Shown here: in pieces, positions 52,870-63,235 of the stretch
Numbering within the stretch: position 1 is the stretch's first letter
How the letters are laid out: every line of letters starts with the position of its first letter
Source of the DNA: Prorocentrum cordatum
Taxonomy: Eukaryota; Sar; Dinophyceae; Prorocentrales; Prorocentraceae
Length of the DNA stretch: 64,000 nt
NCBI GenBank assembly: GCA_963575745.1
Contig: CAUYUJ010014361.1
Coordinates: 138,896 to 202,895, forward strand
Direction: 5' to 3'
Notes under the pieces: model-generated
Seen by the model: only the letters and a program-made list of their open reading frames with translations
What the model was told of the DNA's origin: nothing
Database searches by the model: none
Made by a program: the position numbers and the translations under genes

Positions 52870-53640
52870 AGACTGTGGATCACCTGCGGCAGCGTCCTAG
52901 TGGGCGCAGGGAATGGGACCTGCCGCTTGCCCATGAGCGCTGGCTTGAAGATTGCGGGGGCTGCATCGTCCATCGCAGGGCTGTGCCGATTGCGCTCGAG
53001 AGCGGTGGTGAGTGACGTAACGTGACTCTGGGTTGAACGCCACGAAGATTCACTCAGTGAAGCGTTCGCTGAGGATCGGCTTCACAATTCTCCTGAACGA
53101 GACGTATGCCTAGGCGGACAGCCGCCACTTGCATCGCGGCTCGCCTCGACAAAGAAGGCGCAGCTGCTCGGTAATCCACCCGCTCTTGGAAGTAACTCGC
53201 GGTTGGGCTTGCCAAAAGTCAGCAGGAAGTCGAAACTCACCTCGGAGACGATCCCGCTCTTCTGCAAACTGCGGACACTCCTGCCAGAGGTGACGTAATG
53301 AGGGCAGTGGGTGGTCGCAAAAACGGCAGCAGCGGCTACACTCGGACCGACTCGAAGCCCTGGTCCGTGACTGGGTAGCCCCGTGTTGATTGCGCTCGAT
53401 GTTCGCGCTTGATGTTCGCCGTTAAGCCCTGGGTGTGCGACATGCTCGCTTGGCAGACCTTTATGGAGGAGCGCGACCACCGGGTGTAGCTGTCGAAGGC
53501 CTCGACCAACCGCTGAAGATGCTCCACGGCAACATGTTAATAAAGGAATAGCCCTTTCACAACCCTCTCTTGAAGTCGATCGGAACGTATGCGAAATCGC
53601 ATGCATCAGCCCTCTTGGGAGCGCAAGGCTGTGGACAATG
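52870..53640 (-). pseudogene. Mei2-like RRM_2 C-half, broken copy
   Basis: Homologous to the intact copy at 35660-36070. The minus strand reads CDFAYVPIDFKRGL, then a TGA where the intact copy has TGC, then KGYSFINM, then a one-base loss that shifts the frame within the GTTGCCGTGGAGCATC region. The QGL-ANI-R part is present but is followed by the inserted LINE fragment, and homology resumes at about 53010 with IFKPALMGKRQVPFPAPTRT and a stop. Several independent lesions make this a clear pseudogene. It lies on the same strand and about 17.5 kb from the intact half, as in a decayed tandem copy. Confidence 0.8.
53011..53395 (-). mobile_element. LINE-type retrotransposon 3' fragment (RT C-terminal CCHC)
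   Basis: Present only in this copy of the duplication. The minus-strand frame ending at TAG 53112-53110 reads SECSRCCRFCDHPLPSLRHL, then WQECPQFAEERDRL. This contains C-x2-C-x8-H-x4-C, the CCHC knuckle found at the C-terminus of many LINE reverse transcriptases, with the usual H-(L/I)-W-EC context. A short tail with SKSGWITEQ follows. Only the last ~100 codons of the protein are present, so the piece is 5'-truncated as is usual for LINEs. No poly(A) tail is obvious. Confidence 0.65.
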
Positions 53641-54100
53641 ATGATGGACCGCTGTGCTGTTATTTATCGTGCACTTCGCGTCGTGTCAATTGTCTGCCCG
53701 AGCGTGTCTCCGCTATGCTGTCTACTAGGGGCGGCTGTGGCCTGTGAAAATGCGTGTGCGACATTCGGCTATCCCCCTCCCCCTTTCCCCCTCCACCCCA
53801 GAGGTGCGGGTACGAGCTCGTCAACGTCAAAGTACCCACAAGGCCTCCGTGGCCGCCAAAACGTCCCCAAACGCCTCGTACAACTACCGACACGCCGGAG
53901 AGGGCCCAAGGCACCCCAAGAGGGCCCCAAGAGGGCCCGACAGAGCGCCTCGAGAGGCACACACAAGTGATGTGCCATACGCTGTGCATTTAGCTTCGCT
54001 CTCTGTTTTTCTCCGAATCCTGAAAATTCCAAGCGGCCCGAGAGGTCCCCCAGACCAGCCCAAGAGGGCCAAGAGGCCCCGCCGCCCCCAAGAAGGGCCT

Positions 54101-55165
54101 GGAGACGGACCCCAACGCCCCCGCCATCAGAGAAGGCCCCACGCCTGGGCCTCTCGAAGAGGCCCCCAGAAGCCCCGCAACAGGCGCCGAGGAAGAGGAG
54201 GCCGAATCAGCGGCAACTTCACGCTGAGCCAGGGACAAACCTACGCTTAGGTCGGGCATGTCCCCTATACACGCAGATTTTGGAGGAAAAATTAGCATCA
54301 GTCGAAAATCATCAAACACAATAAACAATAAACAACCCCAACCTATAAATTTACCATTTTTGATTATTCTTACTGTAGAGAGAGACACGCCCGGCTTAAA
54401 CCTACGGCTCCCTCCCTCCATCCACTCCTCCCTTCCAAGGGAGTTGCCTGGACAATCCTGCTTCTGTTTTGGCGCTCTGGGGGGTTTCTGGGCTCCTGGA
54501 GGCCTCTGCAGGAGCGGGGCGGCACGGGAAATCTCAGAACACCTTCGCCTCCTGCTGCCTCCCCTCCTCCTCCCTGCCCCTGGCCCCTCCGCCCCTCGCT
54601 TCCCTCCAGCCCTGGCTTCCACCTGGCCTCGGAGCTGGTGGGCGCCGGGGCCGGGCGTGTGAGGAGAAAGCGCCGTCCGGCCGCACCCGACCACGCCGTC
54701 CCTGCCCCTCGTGCTGGCCGCCCCTCCCAGAGGAAGACAGACTGGCATATATACACGACTCTCGGAGGTCCGCGCGGATCTGTGGCACGGGCGCTGGGCC
54801 CCCTCCCTGGCGCGTGGAGCGCGCCGACGGCGCCGCTAGGCCCATCCAAGAATTCCGCGCGGACCCCCGAACAAGTATGTTACGTAATCGGACGCCTCGG
54901 GCTCGTGCCTACCTCCTTTCCTTCGCCCAGGTTCTGCACCCTCCACATGCGAAAGCGAGGCAGGAAGATGAGGACGGGGAGGGGGGGCGGACAAACATGT
55001 GAAAGAGGGGCGGGAAGAGGAGGAGGAGGCGGAGGAGGACGATCTCCGATCCATGTCTGCGCAATGTCACAAAAAAAGGCGGAGGAGGAGGGGGGACAGC
55101 GTCCACAAGAAGAGCCCACGTCTCCTCATCAGCTTGGCAGGCGGAAGCGGGGCTGCAGCGGTCTG
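54101..55165. other. Mixed unique DNA, no gene supported
   Basis: 54101-54240 is of the CCCCAAGAGGCC type. 54250-54390 is unusually AT-rich (AATAAACAATAAACAACCCC). 54400-55165 is GC-rich and has GGAGGAGG runs near 55015-55045 and 55075-55095. The open frames found here have no recognisable domain. Confidence 0.45.
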
Positions 55166-55167
55166 TC

Positions 55168-55178
55168 CGACGACGAAA

Positions 55179-55246
<68 letters not shown>

Positions 55247-55250
55247 GACG
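55168..55250 (+). repeat. (GAC)n microsatellite
   Basis: ACGACGACGAC repeated about 25 times. In one plus frame it would give a poly-Asp run, which is not taken as coding. Confidence 0.95.
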
Positions 55251-55599
55251 CGATAAGGGCGGCCACAGCGCGCCTTGGCGCTGGCGAAGCGCAGACCGGC
55301 GACCAACGCGCTGGGCTCCCCGAGGGCCAGCGGGACGCCCTTGACCGGCGTGACCTCTCGGGAACCCTCCTCGCCCTCCTTCGCTCCTTTTCCTTTTGGA
55401 GCCACCAGCGTTCCACTGGGCACGGAGCGGGCGTGTCCTCCAGGCCTTTGCCCAGTGCTCTGATCCTTCCCTCCAAAGGAGTCGTGAAGTGGCCCAAGCC
55501 CCGAATCCTCGAATCTGCCGGGGCCTGGCGCGTGCCCTCTGGGCCGTGGGCGCGGTGTCCCGCCTTTCTTCTTTCGGAGCCACGAGGGCCCCAAGAGGT

Positions 55600-57680
55600 G
55601 GTGAAACGGTCCAAGAAGGCCCCGAGTCGCCGCGCGATCACTCCAAGACATGCGAGATGGCCCCTTACACGGCCCAAGAGGCCTCCAAGACGCCCCAAGA
55701 GACCTCCAAGGGGCCTCCCAAGCCCCAAGAGGTCCAAATCGTTGATTTCCTGCAGGTTTTTGAAAGATTTTGGCGTTCTCGCCTTTTCGGCTTCTCGATG
55801 CTCCTAGACGGCCCTCGAGGCCCTCAAGATCGCCCCAAGACGGCCCCAGAGGCCCCGAAGAGGGCCTGAAGACGGTCCGAGAGGGCCCCAATATGGCCCA
55901 AGAGGCACCCAAGACGGCCCAAGAAGGCCCAAAGACGGCCCCAAGAGAGGGTCCAGATGGGGAACTCGGTCGGGCATTTCGAAGCCTTGGCCCCGAGGGC
56001 CCCCCGGGAGGCTCCGAGGCCCCCAAGAGGCCCTCGAGAGGCCGCCGAAGAGGCTCCAAGAGGCCCCCAAGAGAGCTCTCAAGAGGCCCCCAAGAGGCTC
56101 CCAAAAGGCCACCCAAACCGCTCCGAAGAGACCTGAAGAGGCATCTCCGAGAACTCTGACCCACAACCCAAGCACGGTGGCAGAATGGGTCGAAAGCCAT
56201 ACCCCCAGACGTGTCGGTAGGGTGGGCCGGACGTTTTGCTGGAGACTTCCTCAACATCTATGATCCTGAGGCTTAGAATCCGCCGACCCCTTGTGGGTCT
56301 CTAGGCGTGTGAAATAGTTCCCCCCCCATGACCCCGCCCCCAGACACCCCAAACCGGAGATTTGACACCCCCCTCGCCCCGGGTGAACGCGCCACGGGGT
56401 TTTTCCGGGCCCAAGAGGGCCTAAAGACGAGCCAAGAAGGCCCCTAAGAGGCCTCCAAGGCGGCCCACGAGGGCCCCGAGACGCCAAACGAGCGCTCCAA
56501 GACGCCCAAGATGGCCCAAAGACGGGCTAAGAGGCCTCCTAGACGGCCCAAGAGGTCCCCACGAGGCCCCAAGAGGCCTCCAAGATGCGTCCCAAGAGGG
56601 TCCCTAGACGCAGAAATGGGCCCATTCCGTGCGTAAAACATGCAATTTTCACAAATTCGCCTTCTGGGCTTTCCGATGCTCCCAGACGGCCCAAGAGGCG
56701 CCCAATGCCGCCCCAAGACGGCCCAAGAAGCCCCCGAGAGGGTCCCAAGATAGCCCAAGAGGGCCCCAAAACGGCCCAACAAGCGTCGAAGACGGCCCAA
56801 GAGGGCCCCGAAGACGGCCCCAAGAGCGCTCCAGGAACGCTCCAAGTGGCCTCCAAGAGAGCTCAATCTGGTCCCACACTGTCCAAGAGCGATCAAAGAC
56901 ACCGAAGATGGCCTCCAGACGGGCCAAGATGCCCCCAAGAGGCCCCAAAAAACATCCAAGCTGCGTCCCAAGAGGGCCTCTCGACGCAAAAAGTGGCCCG
57001 TTCCCTTTGTGAAACGTACATTTTTTACAAATTCGCCTTTTGGGCTTTCCGACTCTTCCAGACGGCCCAAGAGGCCCCCAAGACCGCCCCAAGACGGTCC
57101 AATAAACCTCCAAGAGGGCCCCAAAACAGCCCAAGAGGGCCTGCCAAGAGCGCTCCAGGAGCGCTCCAAGTGCTTCCAAGAGAGCTCAACATGGCCCCAG
57201 ACGGCCCAAAAACTATCAAAGACACCCGAGATGGCCTCCAGATGGCCCAAGACGCCCCCAAGAGGCCTCCAAGATACGTCCCAAGAGGGCCCCCAGACGC
57301 AAACATTTGCTCGTTTACTTTGTAAAACGTATATGTTTCAAACATTCGCCTTGTGGGCCTTCCGACGCTCCAAGACGGCCCGAAAGGCCCCGAAAACCGC
57401 CCCAAGACGGCCCAAAAGGCCCCCAAGACGGCCCCACGACGGCCCAATACGGCCCCAAGACGGCCCAAGAGGTCCCCAAGACGGCCCAAGAAGGCTCCAA
57501 GACGGCACCAAGAGGGGCCCAAGAGGGCAACCAAACATTCAAAAATCTAGTTTCCCGCTCCCACGAGCCCCAGGGGGGCCCAAGAGCGCCCCAAGAGGCC
57601 GCCAGAGGCACCCAAGAGGCCGCCGAGACGCCCCAAGGAGCCCCCAAGAGGCACCCAGGAGGCCCCCCAAAGACCCCCAG
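55600..57680 (+). repeat. CCAAGAGGCC-type array with three larger cassettes
   Basis: The plus strand is a degenerate array of 9-12-bp units such as CCCCAAGAGG and CCAAGACGGCC, poor in T. Embedded are three cassettes of 310-380 bp starting at about 56582, 56959 and 57270. Each has GCGTCCCAAGAGGG, a T-rich ACAAATTCGCCTT segment and GGGCTTTCCGA before returning to the array. A diverged cassette lies at about 55735-55810, and the segmental duplication ends (36480 and 54030 on) are of the same kind. Confidence 0.8.
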
Positions 57681-57960
57681 ACGCTTCCGTACTGCGAGCC
57701 GTGAAGCCAACTGCAATGCACTCCGCGCATACAGCCTTGCTCTTCCTCGTGAAGTGCTCACTATCTTGCTCGGCGCTAATGTGCTGCTGCCGCGCGAACT
57801 GTTTCGTGCGCGCTGCGAACGTCAACAGCCTCTTCACCCGTTTCGACTCATCTGCCACATCTTTCGCGGTGATGCCTCGCTGATCACTGCTTCCGCACAC
57901 CACTCTTGCTCCTTTCGTCTCCCGGTGGTCCTCCACCTGGTTGCGGGTCGAAAGGCCGAC
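57665..57960 (-). CDS. Possible exon, unrecognised
   Basis: On the minus strand a frame reads NQVEDHRETKGARVVCGSSD, QRGITAKDVADESKRVKRLL, TFAARTKQFARQQHISAEQD and EHFTRKSKAVCAECIAVGFT. It looks like a charged helical protein segment, unlike the repeat-derived frames on either side. Boundaries are uncertain: the frame runs on into the CCAAGAGGCC array on one side and into less protein-like sequence on the other. No family recognised; it may be an internal exon. Confidence 0.3.
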
Positions 57961-58137
57961 CTCCCAAAAGGACACCCCGCACCCGGGCGCACAGCACGCA
58001 AGGCGCCCGCAAAACACGCCCCAGACCACCGGCATCACGCAAACATTTAGACCCCCTACGTATCTGCCACCACCCGCGCGCGACACCGCACCCTCACACA
58101 AGACGCCGCTGGCCACAAACTCCTGGCTTCGCAACAC

Positions 58138-58350
58138 TCACACAAGGGGTCGGCGGATGTGGCGTAAGCCTGTAGAATCTACAGCAGTCACTTTGACGGA
58201 CGGAGTGGTGGTGGCTGACAAAAAGGCTCTCGCCTTAGCGCCGCCCTCATTCAATCTGTTCAGTTGTTTAATCATGTGCCTCGCGCGCTCGTGCTCAAAT
58301 GTTTCGGCATCTTCCACGGATGGGAAGCGGTCCTTTTCCCGAACCCTCTG
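58138..58350 (-). CDS. Possible terminal exon, unrecognised
   Basis: The minus-strand frame is open from just after a TAA (58353-58351) to TGA 58140-58138, with no ATG start of its own. It reads VREKDRFPSVEDAETFEHER, ARHMIKQLNRLNEGGAKARA, FLSATTTPSVKVTAVDSTGL and RHIRRPLV. The order is convincingly protein-like (amphipathic helix followed by a strand-rich tail). The sequence AACAG at its upstream end could be a splice acceptor. Family unknown. It lies upstream of, and in the same orientation as, the possible exon at 57665-57960, but its stop prevents both from being in one simple transcript order. Confidence 0.35.
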   Translation of the reverse strand, partial: QRVREKDRFPSVEDAETFEHERARHMIKQLNRLNEGGAKARAFLSATTTPSVKVTAVDSTGLRHIRRPLV

Positions 58351-58489
58351 TTATTGGATTCTCGTATTGAATAGAGCAGCGTGGTCGCATCCTTGTTTTC
58401 CCGCCTCCCTCCTTCCTCTCTCGCTCTCTCTCTCTCTCTTTCACTCTCCCCTCTTGTCTCGTACCTCTGTCGTACTTGCCTCCGACCTT

Positions 58490-59560
58490 GCCATCTCTGG
58501 GGTGCTGCGATCAGCGAAACTGTCGCCAAATTCGAGGGCTGATGGGGGGGGGGGCATTAGAGTAACGTCTCACAGAGATCAGAAAGGGACCTCGCAATAT
58601 CGGGGAGGCTGCGAACTGCGGAACCGTCACCACCGTCGAGGGCTGCTGGGAGGACCAACGCAGCGACGTTGTGCGCAAATTAAAAACGGGACCTCACCGT
58701 CGCTGGGGGGGGGGGCTGCGACGCGAAACGGTCGCCACTTTCGAATGCTGCTAAGGGGTCCAACGGAGTTGTGTTACGCAGATCAGACCGGGACCTCGCC
58801 GTCGCTGGGGGACTGCGAGCTGCGAAGCTAGCGCCACTTTCGATGGCTGCTGGGGTGGCCCAGCGGCGTCTTACGCAGATCAGAGCGGGACCCGGCCGTC
58901 GACGGGGTGCTGGGATCTGCCAGCATGTCGCCACAGTCGAGGGCTGTTGAGGGGGGGGGGGACAGCACAGTGACGCCCTACGCGGACCAAGACTCGACCT
59001 CGCCACCCCAGGGGGGCTGCGATCTGCGAAACGGTCGCCGCCGTCGGGGGCTGTCGGGGAGGACGACACAGTGACGACACATGCGAACTCAGGTTCGAGC
59101 GCTTTGCGAAACTGTCGCCACTTTCGAAGGCTGCTAGGGAAGGCCAGCAAAGTGACGCCGTACGCGGATTCAGATTTGACTTCGTCGTCCCTGGGAGGCT
59201 ACGATATGCGAAACTGTCGCTACTTTCGAAGGCTGCTCTGGGGGGGCAGCACATTGACGCCAAACGTGGAGTCAGATTAAACTTCGCCATTCCTGGGGGG
59301 CTGCGATCTGCGAAATTGTCGCCACTTTCGAGGACTGCTCAGGGGGGGCCATTACAATGACACCGTACGCGGAGCCAGACTAGATCTCGCCGTCCCTGGG
59401 AGGCTGCGATCGGCGACACTGTCGCGACTTTCGATGGCTTGCTGGGGGGAAGCATCGTGGGGGCCCTATCCAGACTCACGTCGAGGGTTGCTGGGGGAGA
59501 CGGGGCAGCATACTGGGTACTCGCCGCTCTCTTTGGGGGGTGCGATCTGGGACAGTGCTG
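58490..59560 (+). repeat. Tandem array, ~100-bp unit, about 10 copies
   Basis: GACCTCGCCGTC-CTGGGGG followed by GCTGCGATCTGCGAAACTGT, CGCCACTTTCGA and GGGCTGCTGGGG recurs at about 58590, 58690, 58793, 58889, 58995, 59085 (partial), 59178, 59281 and 59383, a spacing of 95-105 bp. Units are about 75-85 percent alike. A (CT)n tract lies at 58425-58448. Confidence 0.85.
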
Positions 59561-60382
59561 TCATTTTCGAGGGCTGATGGGGGGGAGGGGGGGGCAGTTC
59601 TTTTTCCCTTCGAGCCAGGGGGGGCACGAATCACCTCCATCAAACCCCTGTCCATCGGTCGGTGCCCTGCGCGCCGCGCAACTTGACGAACCTCCCAAGT
59701 AGCGCTCGCAACAAATACGGGTCCTTGCCACGTTACAGCCCGTACACATGCTTCCCAACTCTTCGGGCCACGCGTTGCGCAGAAAGGGTGAGTACTCGTC
59801 AGGATAATTCAGATTGTGGTTCTTGCCTTAGCGCCTCGCACAGTCGTCTCAACATCTTGCAACATGTTCATGGGTTGGGCAATGGCCGTTTTTTTAACTG
59901 CTGCTCTCGCTTGGACGCGCGCGCATGCGTTTTTTTTTTTTTGTTGAGATTCCATCGTTGTGAACGGATCGGGGGGGCTGCTCTTTTTTAAAAAGGCTCT
60001 CGCTGGAGACTTCGTTGGTGGAACAGCACAAACTTCAACACATGTAGCACTGCACGCATTCAGTGTTTTCTCTCCGAGCAGTCGCTTGCAACTTCTTCGC
60101 AGTTCAGGACCACACATATAAACTTGTGCACCCTGGCACGTGTGGGGGAACGGTCCGTCTTCTAAAGGGGGGTCTAGCTGGACACCTTACTGAACAGGAT
60201 GATCATCGTTTAGCGTTGCTGACTAAGTACCAGAAAGGTCGAGCACAATATCTTTTCAAAGCAGGGGCCTCGCCAACATGGCAGGCCCAGCCTTCGTGTA
60301 ATAGAACAACAATACTTGTAGGGACTGAGGAGGGGCTTAGGGCGGGAGGGTGTATTGTAACATCGCTGGTGCATCCTTCGTT
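59561..60382. other. Unique interval, no gene supported
   Basis: Contains G runs near 59575-59600 and a T run at 59930-59943. The plus frame 60063-60360 has LLKGGLAGHLTEQDDHRLAL followed by LTKYQKGRAQYLFKAG, which looks somewhat protein-like but has no recognisable family. Confidence 0.35.
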
Positions 60383-60445
60383 TGCTCTGGTCTTCCTCCT
60401 CCTCCTCCTCCTCCTCCTCCTCCTCCTCCTCCTCCTCCTCCTCTT
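60383..60445 (+). repeat. (CCT)n microsatellite
   Basis: About 16 CTC repeats starting after TTTGCTCTGGTCTTC. Confidence 0.9.
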
Positions 60446-60454
60446 CCGCACTTA

Positions 60455-61190
60455 CACAATATGAATACTACTCCCTCTCTCTCGTTATGACGTCCGGAGC
60501 ATGTTCGGCCACCCTCCGTATATGGTTTTTTACACACAAGATTCCCAAGACTTGGGTTATTCTTTGTTTTTTTCGAATTGTTGCTCCCGCTGAAACGCTG
60601 GCCTCATTTTCGGGCTTCCGCTCATTCCGACTCGTGCTCCCGCTGCATCGCTGGCCTCATTTCTGCGCTTCCGCTCGTTCCGAATCGTGCTCCAGCTGCA
60701 GGCTGGCCTCATTCCCTCGTTCCGAATCGTGCTCCCGCTGCAGCGCCGACGTCATTATTTCCAGTGCCATGCCGCAACATGCAATGCAATGCTATGTGGT
60801 GTTCCGCTGTGCGATGCCATGCCTTCAACTGCAATGCTCGGAGATGCAATGCTTGACTAGGCAATGCCACGCCATGCTATGCCATGCTACGCTTTGATAT
60901 TCGAAGTCATGCTATGCCATGTTCTGTTCTGTGCCGCTGTGCGAAGCCATTATTTGCTTTACAATGCTTTGCGATGCCATTCTTCACTACGCAACCCCAC
61001 GCCATGCTATGTCATACTGCGCTCTGCCGTGCTTTTCTACGGCCTGCGACGCCGTGCTCTACGATGCATGGCGAACCCTATCGGGATCATTGCCCCGCTC
61101 GACATCCGACTGTGATAATAGAGGGGGGTCTACGCCGTGGAGGGAGGAGTAGGACGTCAGATCTGACGCGAGCGCACCAAGCTTGCCCTT
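60455..61190 (+). repeat. Left arm of a large imperfect inverted repeat
   Basis: 60455-60760 (AATATGAATACTACTC, TTTTTTACACACA, then 53-bp units with TCCGAATCGTGCTCCCGCTG from about 60597, 60650 and 60702) matches the reverse complement of 62945-63235. 60985-61190 matches, inverted, the dispersed element at 47735-47950, and its end matches 62270-62355 inverted. Confidence 0.75.
60755..61065 (+). repeat. ATGCCATGCTATG degenerate minisatellite
   Basis: Irregular 5- and 10-bp repeats of ATGCC, ATGCT and ATGCG type, for example AATGCCACGCCATGCTATGC. It diverges gradually and grades into the dispersed element. Confidence 0.75.
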
Positions 61191-61960
61191 TCCCCCTCCT
61201 CCCTCCCCCTCCTCCCTCCTCCGTCTCCTCCTCCTCCTCCTCCTCCTCCTCCTCCTCCTCCTCCTCCTCCTCCTCCTCCTCTACCTCCTGCTGCTCCACC
61301 TCCTCGCACCTCTTCCTCCTCGCTCCTCCTTCATCTCCTCCTGCGTCTCCTCCGCTCGCCCTCCTCCTTCTCCTCCTCCTTCGTCTCCTCCTCCTTCGTC
61401 TCCTTCGTCTCCTCCTCCTCCTCCTCCTCCTCCTCCTCCTCCTCCTCCTCCACACCCACCTCCACATCCACCTCCACCTCCCCTTATTATCATCCTCTTC
61501 CTCTTCCCCTCCTCCCCTCCTCCTCCCATCTCCCTCTCCCTCCTCCTCCTCCTCCTCCTCCTTATGCCCTCTTCCTCTCCTTTCCCCCTCCTACCTCCTC
61601 CACCTCCCACCTCCTCCTCTCCTCCTCCCTTGCATGCCTCCTTCTCCTTCTCCTCCTCCTCCTCCTCCTCCTCCACCTCCTCCTCCTCCTCCTCAACCTC
61701 CTCCTCCTCCGTCTCCTCCGCTCGCCCTCCTCCTCCTCCTCCTCCTCCTCCTTCGTCTCCTCCTCCTTCGTCTCCTCCTCCTTCGTCTCCTCCTCCTTCG
61801 TCTCCTCCTCCTCCTCCTCCTCCTTATGCCCTCTTCCTCTCCTTTCCCCCTCCTACCTCCTCCACCTCCTCCTCCTCCCTTGCATGCCTCCTTCTCCTTC
61901 TCCTGCTCCTCCTCTCCTCAACCTCCTCCTCCTCCTCCTTCTCGTCCTCTACTCTTTCTG
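61185..61960 (+). repeat. (CCT)n-rich tract, 0.78 kb
   Basis: CTCCTC with longer-period internal repeats, for example CTCCTTCGTCTCCTC four times at 61745-61810. A ~200-bp piece with CTTATGCCCTCTTCCTCTCC occurs twice, at 61560 and 61824. The plus strand is almost all pyrimidine. Frames across it are Pro/Ser/Leu artefacts. 61961-62264 is unique with no gene seen. Confidence 0.9.
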
Positions 61961-62264
61961 CATCATTCTCCTTATTGCCGCCATGCAATGGAAACACGTC
62001 CCGAAAGAGACGGGTCTGGGTGGCTTGCACCGTCCTGTGTTTTCCAAGGTCCTTCGCGGGGCCCCAATGCCTTCAAGAACCGATCCAACACGAAGCGCCA
62101 ATCCTGGGGGACAGCCTCAGGGTACAAGACCCGTCTCTCTCGGGACGCGCTCCCATGGTGCCAGTCCTGCTCTTCCTCTTCTTCCCCCTGGGAAGAGGGA
62201 GGGGGGGGAGGGGGAGGAGGCACGAGCGGGGGAGGAGGGGAGGGGGAGGGGGAGGGGGAGGAGG

Positions 62265-62585
62265 AAGGGGCAAGTTAGGTGCGCTCGCGTCAACATCTGA
62301 CATCCTACCCCTCCCTCCCATCCCTTACCATGGCGCTGATTTTCTCTATCCGCGGACGCGTGTCGTAGCGGACCTGTGGCTCCGCGCGCGTGTGCGTAGT
62401 GGGTGGTGGTGCGCGTGCGTGCGTGCGTGTGTGCGTGGTTGTGGTTGTTGTGGTGGTGGTGTGTGTATGTGTGTGTGTGTGTGCGTGTGTGCGCGTGTGC
62501 TGTGGTGTGACGTGGTGTGGCGTCTTGGTGGTTTGGTGGTGGGCCAGGTGCGTACGTGCGTGATGGCGGTGGTGGTGGTGGCGGT

Positions 62586-62631
<46 letters not shown>

Positions 62632-62690
62632 TGTGTGTGTGTGTGTGTGTGCGTGTGTGCGTGTGTGTGTGTGTGTGTGTTGTGTGTGTG

Positions 62691-62750
<60 letters not shown>

Positions 62751-63235
62751 TGTGCGTGTGTGTGCGCGCGTGTGATGTGGTGTGACGCGGTGTAGCGTGG
62801 TGGTGGTGGGTGGGGTAGTGCGGTGGTGGTGGCGGTGCGCGGTGGTGGTGCGCGTGCGTGCGTGCGTGCGTTGGTGGGTGGAAGTGGCGGTGGGTGTGCG
62901 TGCGGCGGGGCGGGGCGTGGTGCGGCGCGGTGGTGGCGGGCGGATGGGCGCGCGAGAAAGAGGCCCGCGCTGGGGCGAGAACGCCATCCTGAACGACGGA
63001 GGCCAAACACCGATCCGAAAATGAGGCCCACGCTGCAGCGGGAGCACGATTCGGAACGATTCGGGAGCAGAAATGAGGCCGGCGCCTCAGCGAGAGCAGC
63101 ATTTTGAAAAAACGCAAGCGAAAACCCAACTCCCGGGAATCCTGTGTGTAAAAAAAGAATACGCGGGGGGGGGTCTACTACTTTCAGGCCGCCATCTGGG
63201 GAAGAGGGAGAGTAGTATTCATATTGAGTAATTGT
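62265..63235 (-). repeat. Right arm of the large inverted repeat
   Basis: 62270-62385 is a third copy of the CAAG(C/T)TAGGTGCGCTCGCGT element, and 62945-63235 is the reverse complement of 60455-60760. The GT tract lies between them. Confidence 0.75.
62395..62930 (+). repeat. GT/GTGC/GGT-rich tract
   Basis: Pure GT runs near 62588-62700, GTGC repeats at 62700-62750 and GGTGGTGG patches. Cys/Val-rich plus frames and His/Thr-rich minus frames are artefacts. Confidence 0.95.

Larger units (their letters stand above)
52615..54100. repeat. Segmental duplication part B, copy 2
   Basis: Matches 35385-36510. An insertion of about 390 bp (53011-53395) interrupts it. Homology continues to CCGAATCCTGAAAATTCC and AAGCGGCCCGAGAGGTCCCC. 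Confidence 0.85.

Noticed and set aside
54638-55807. Plus-strand frame with a poly-Asp run, and minus-strand frames with poly-Val or poly-Arg
   Set aside because: The homopolymer comes from the (GAC)n tract and the rest of the frame is compositionally GC-driven.
60884-62775. 460-530-codon Pro/Ser/Leu-rich frames over the CCT tract
   Set aside because: Microsatellite translation. The frames start and end in unrelated repeats.
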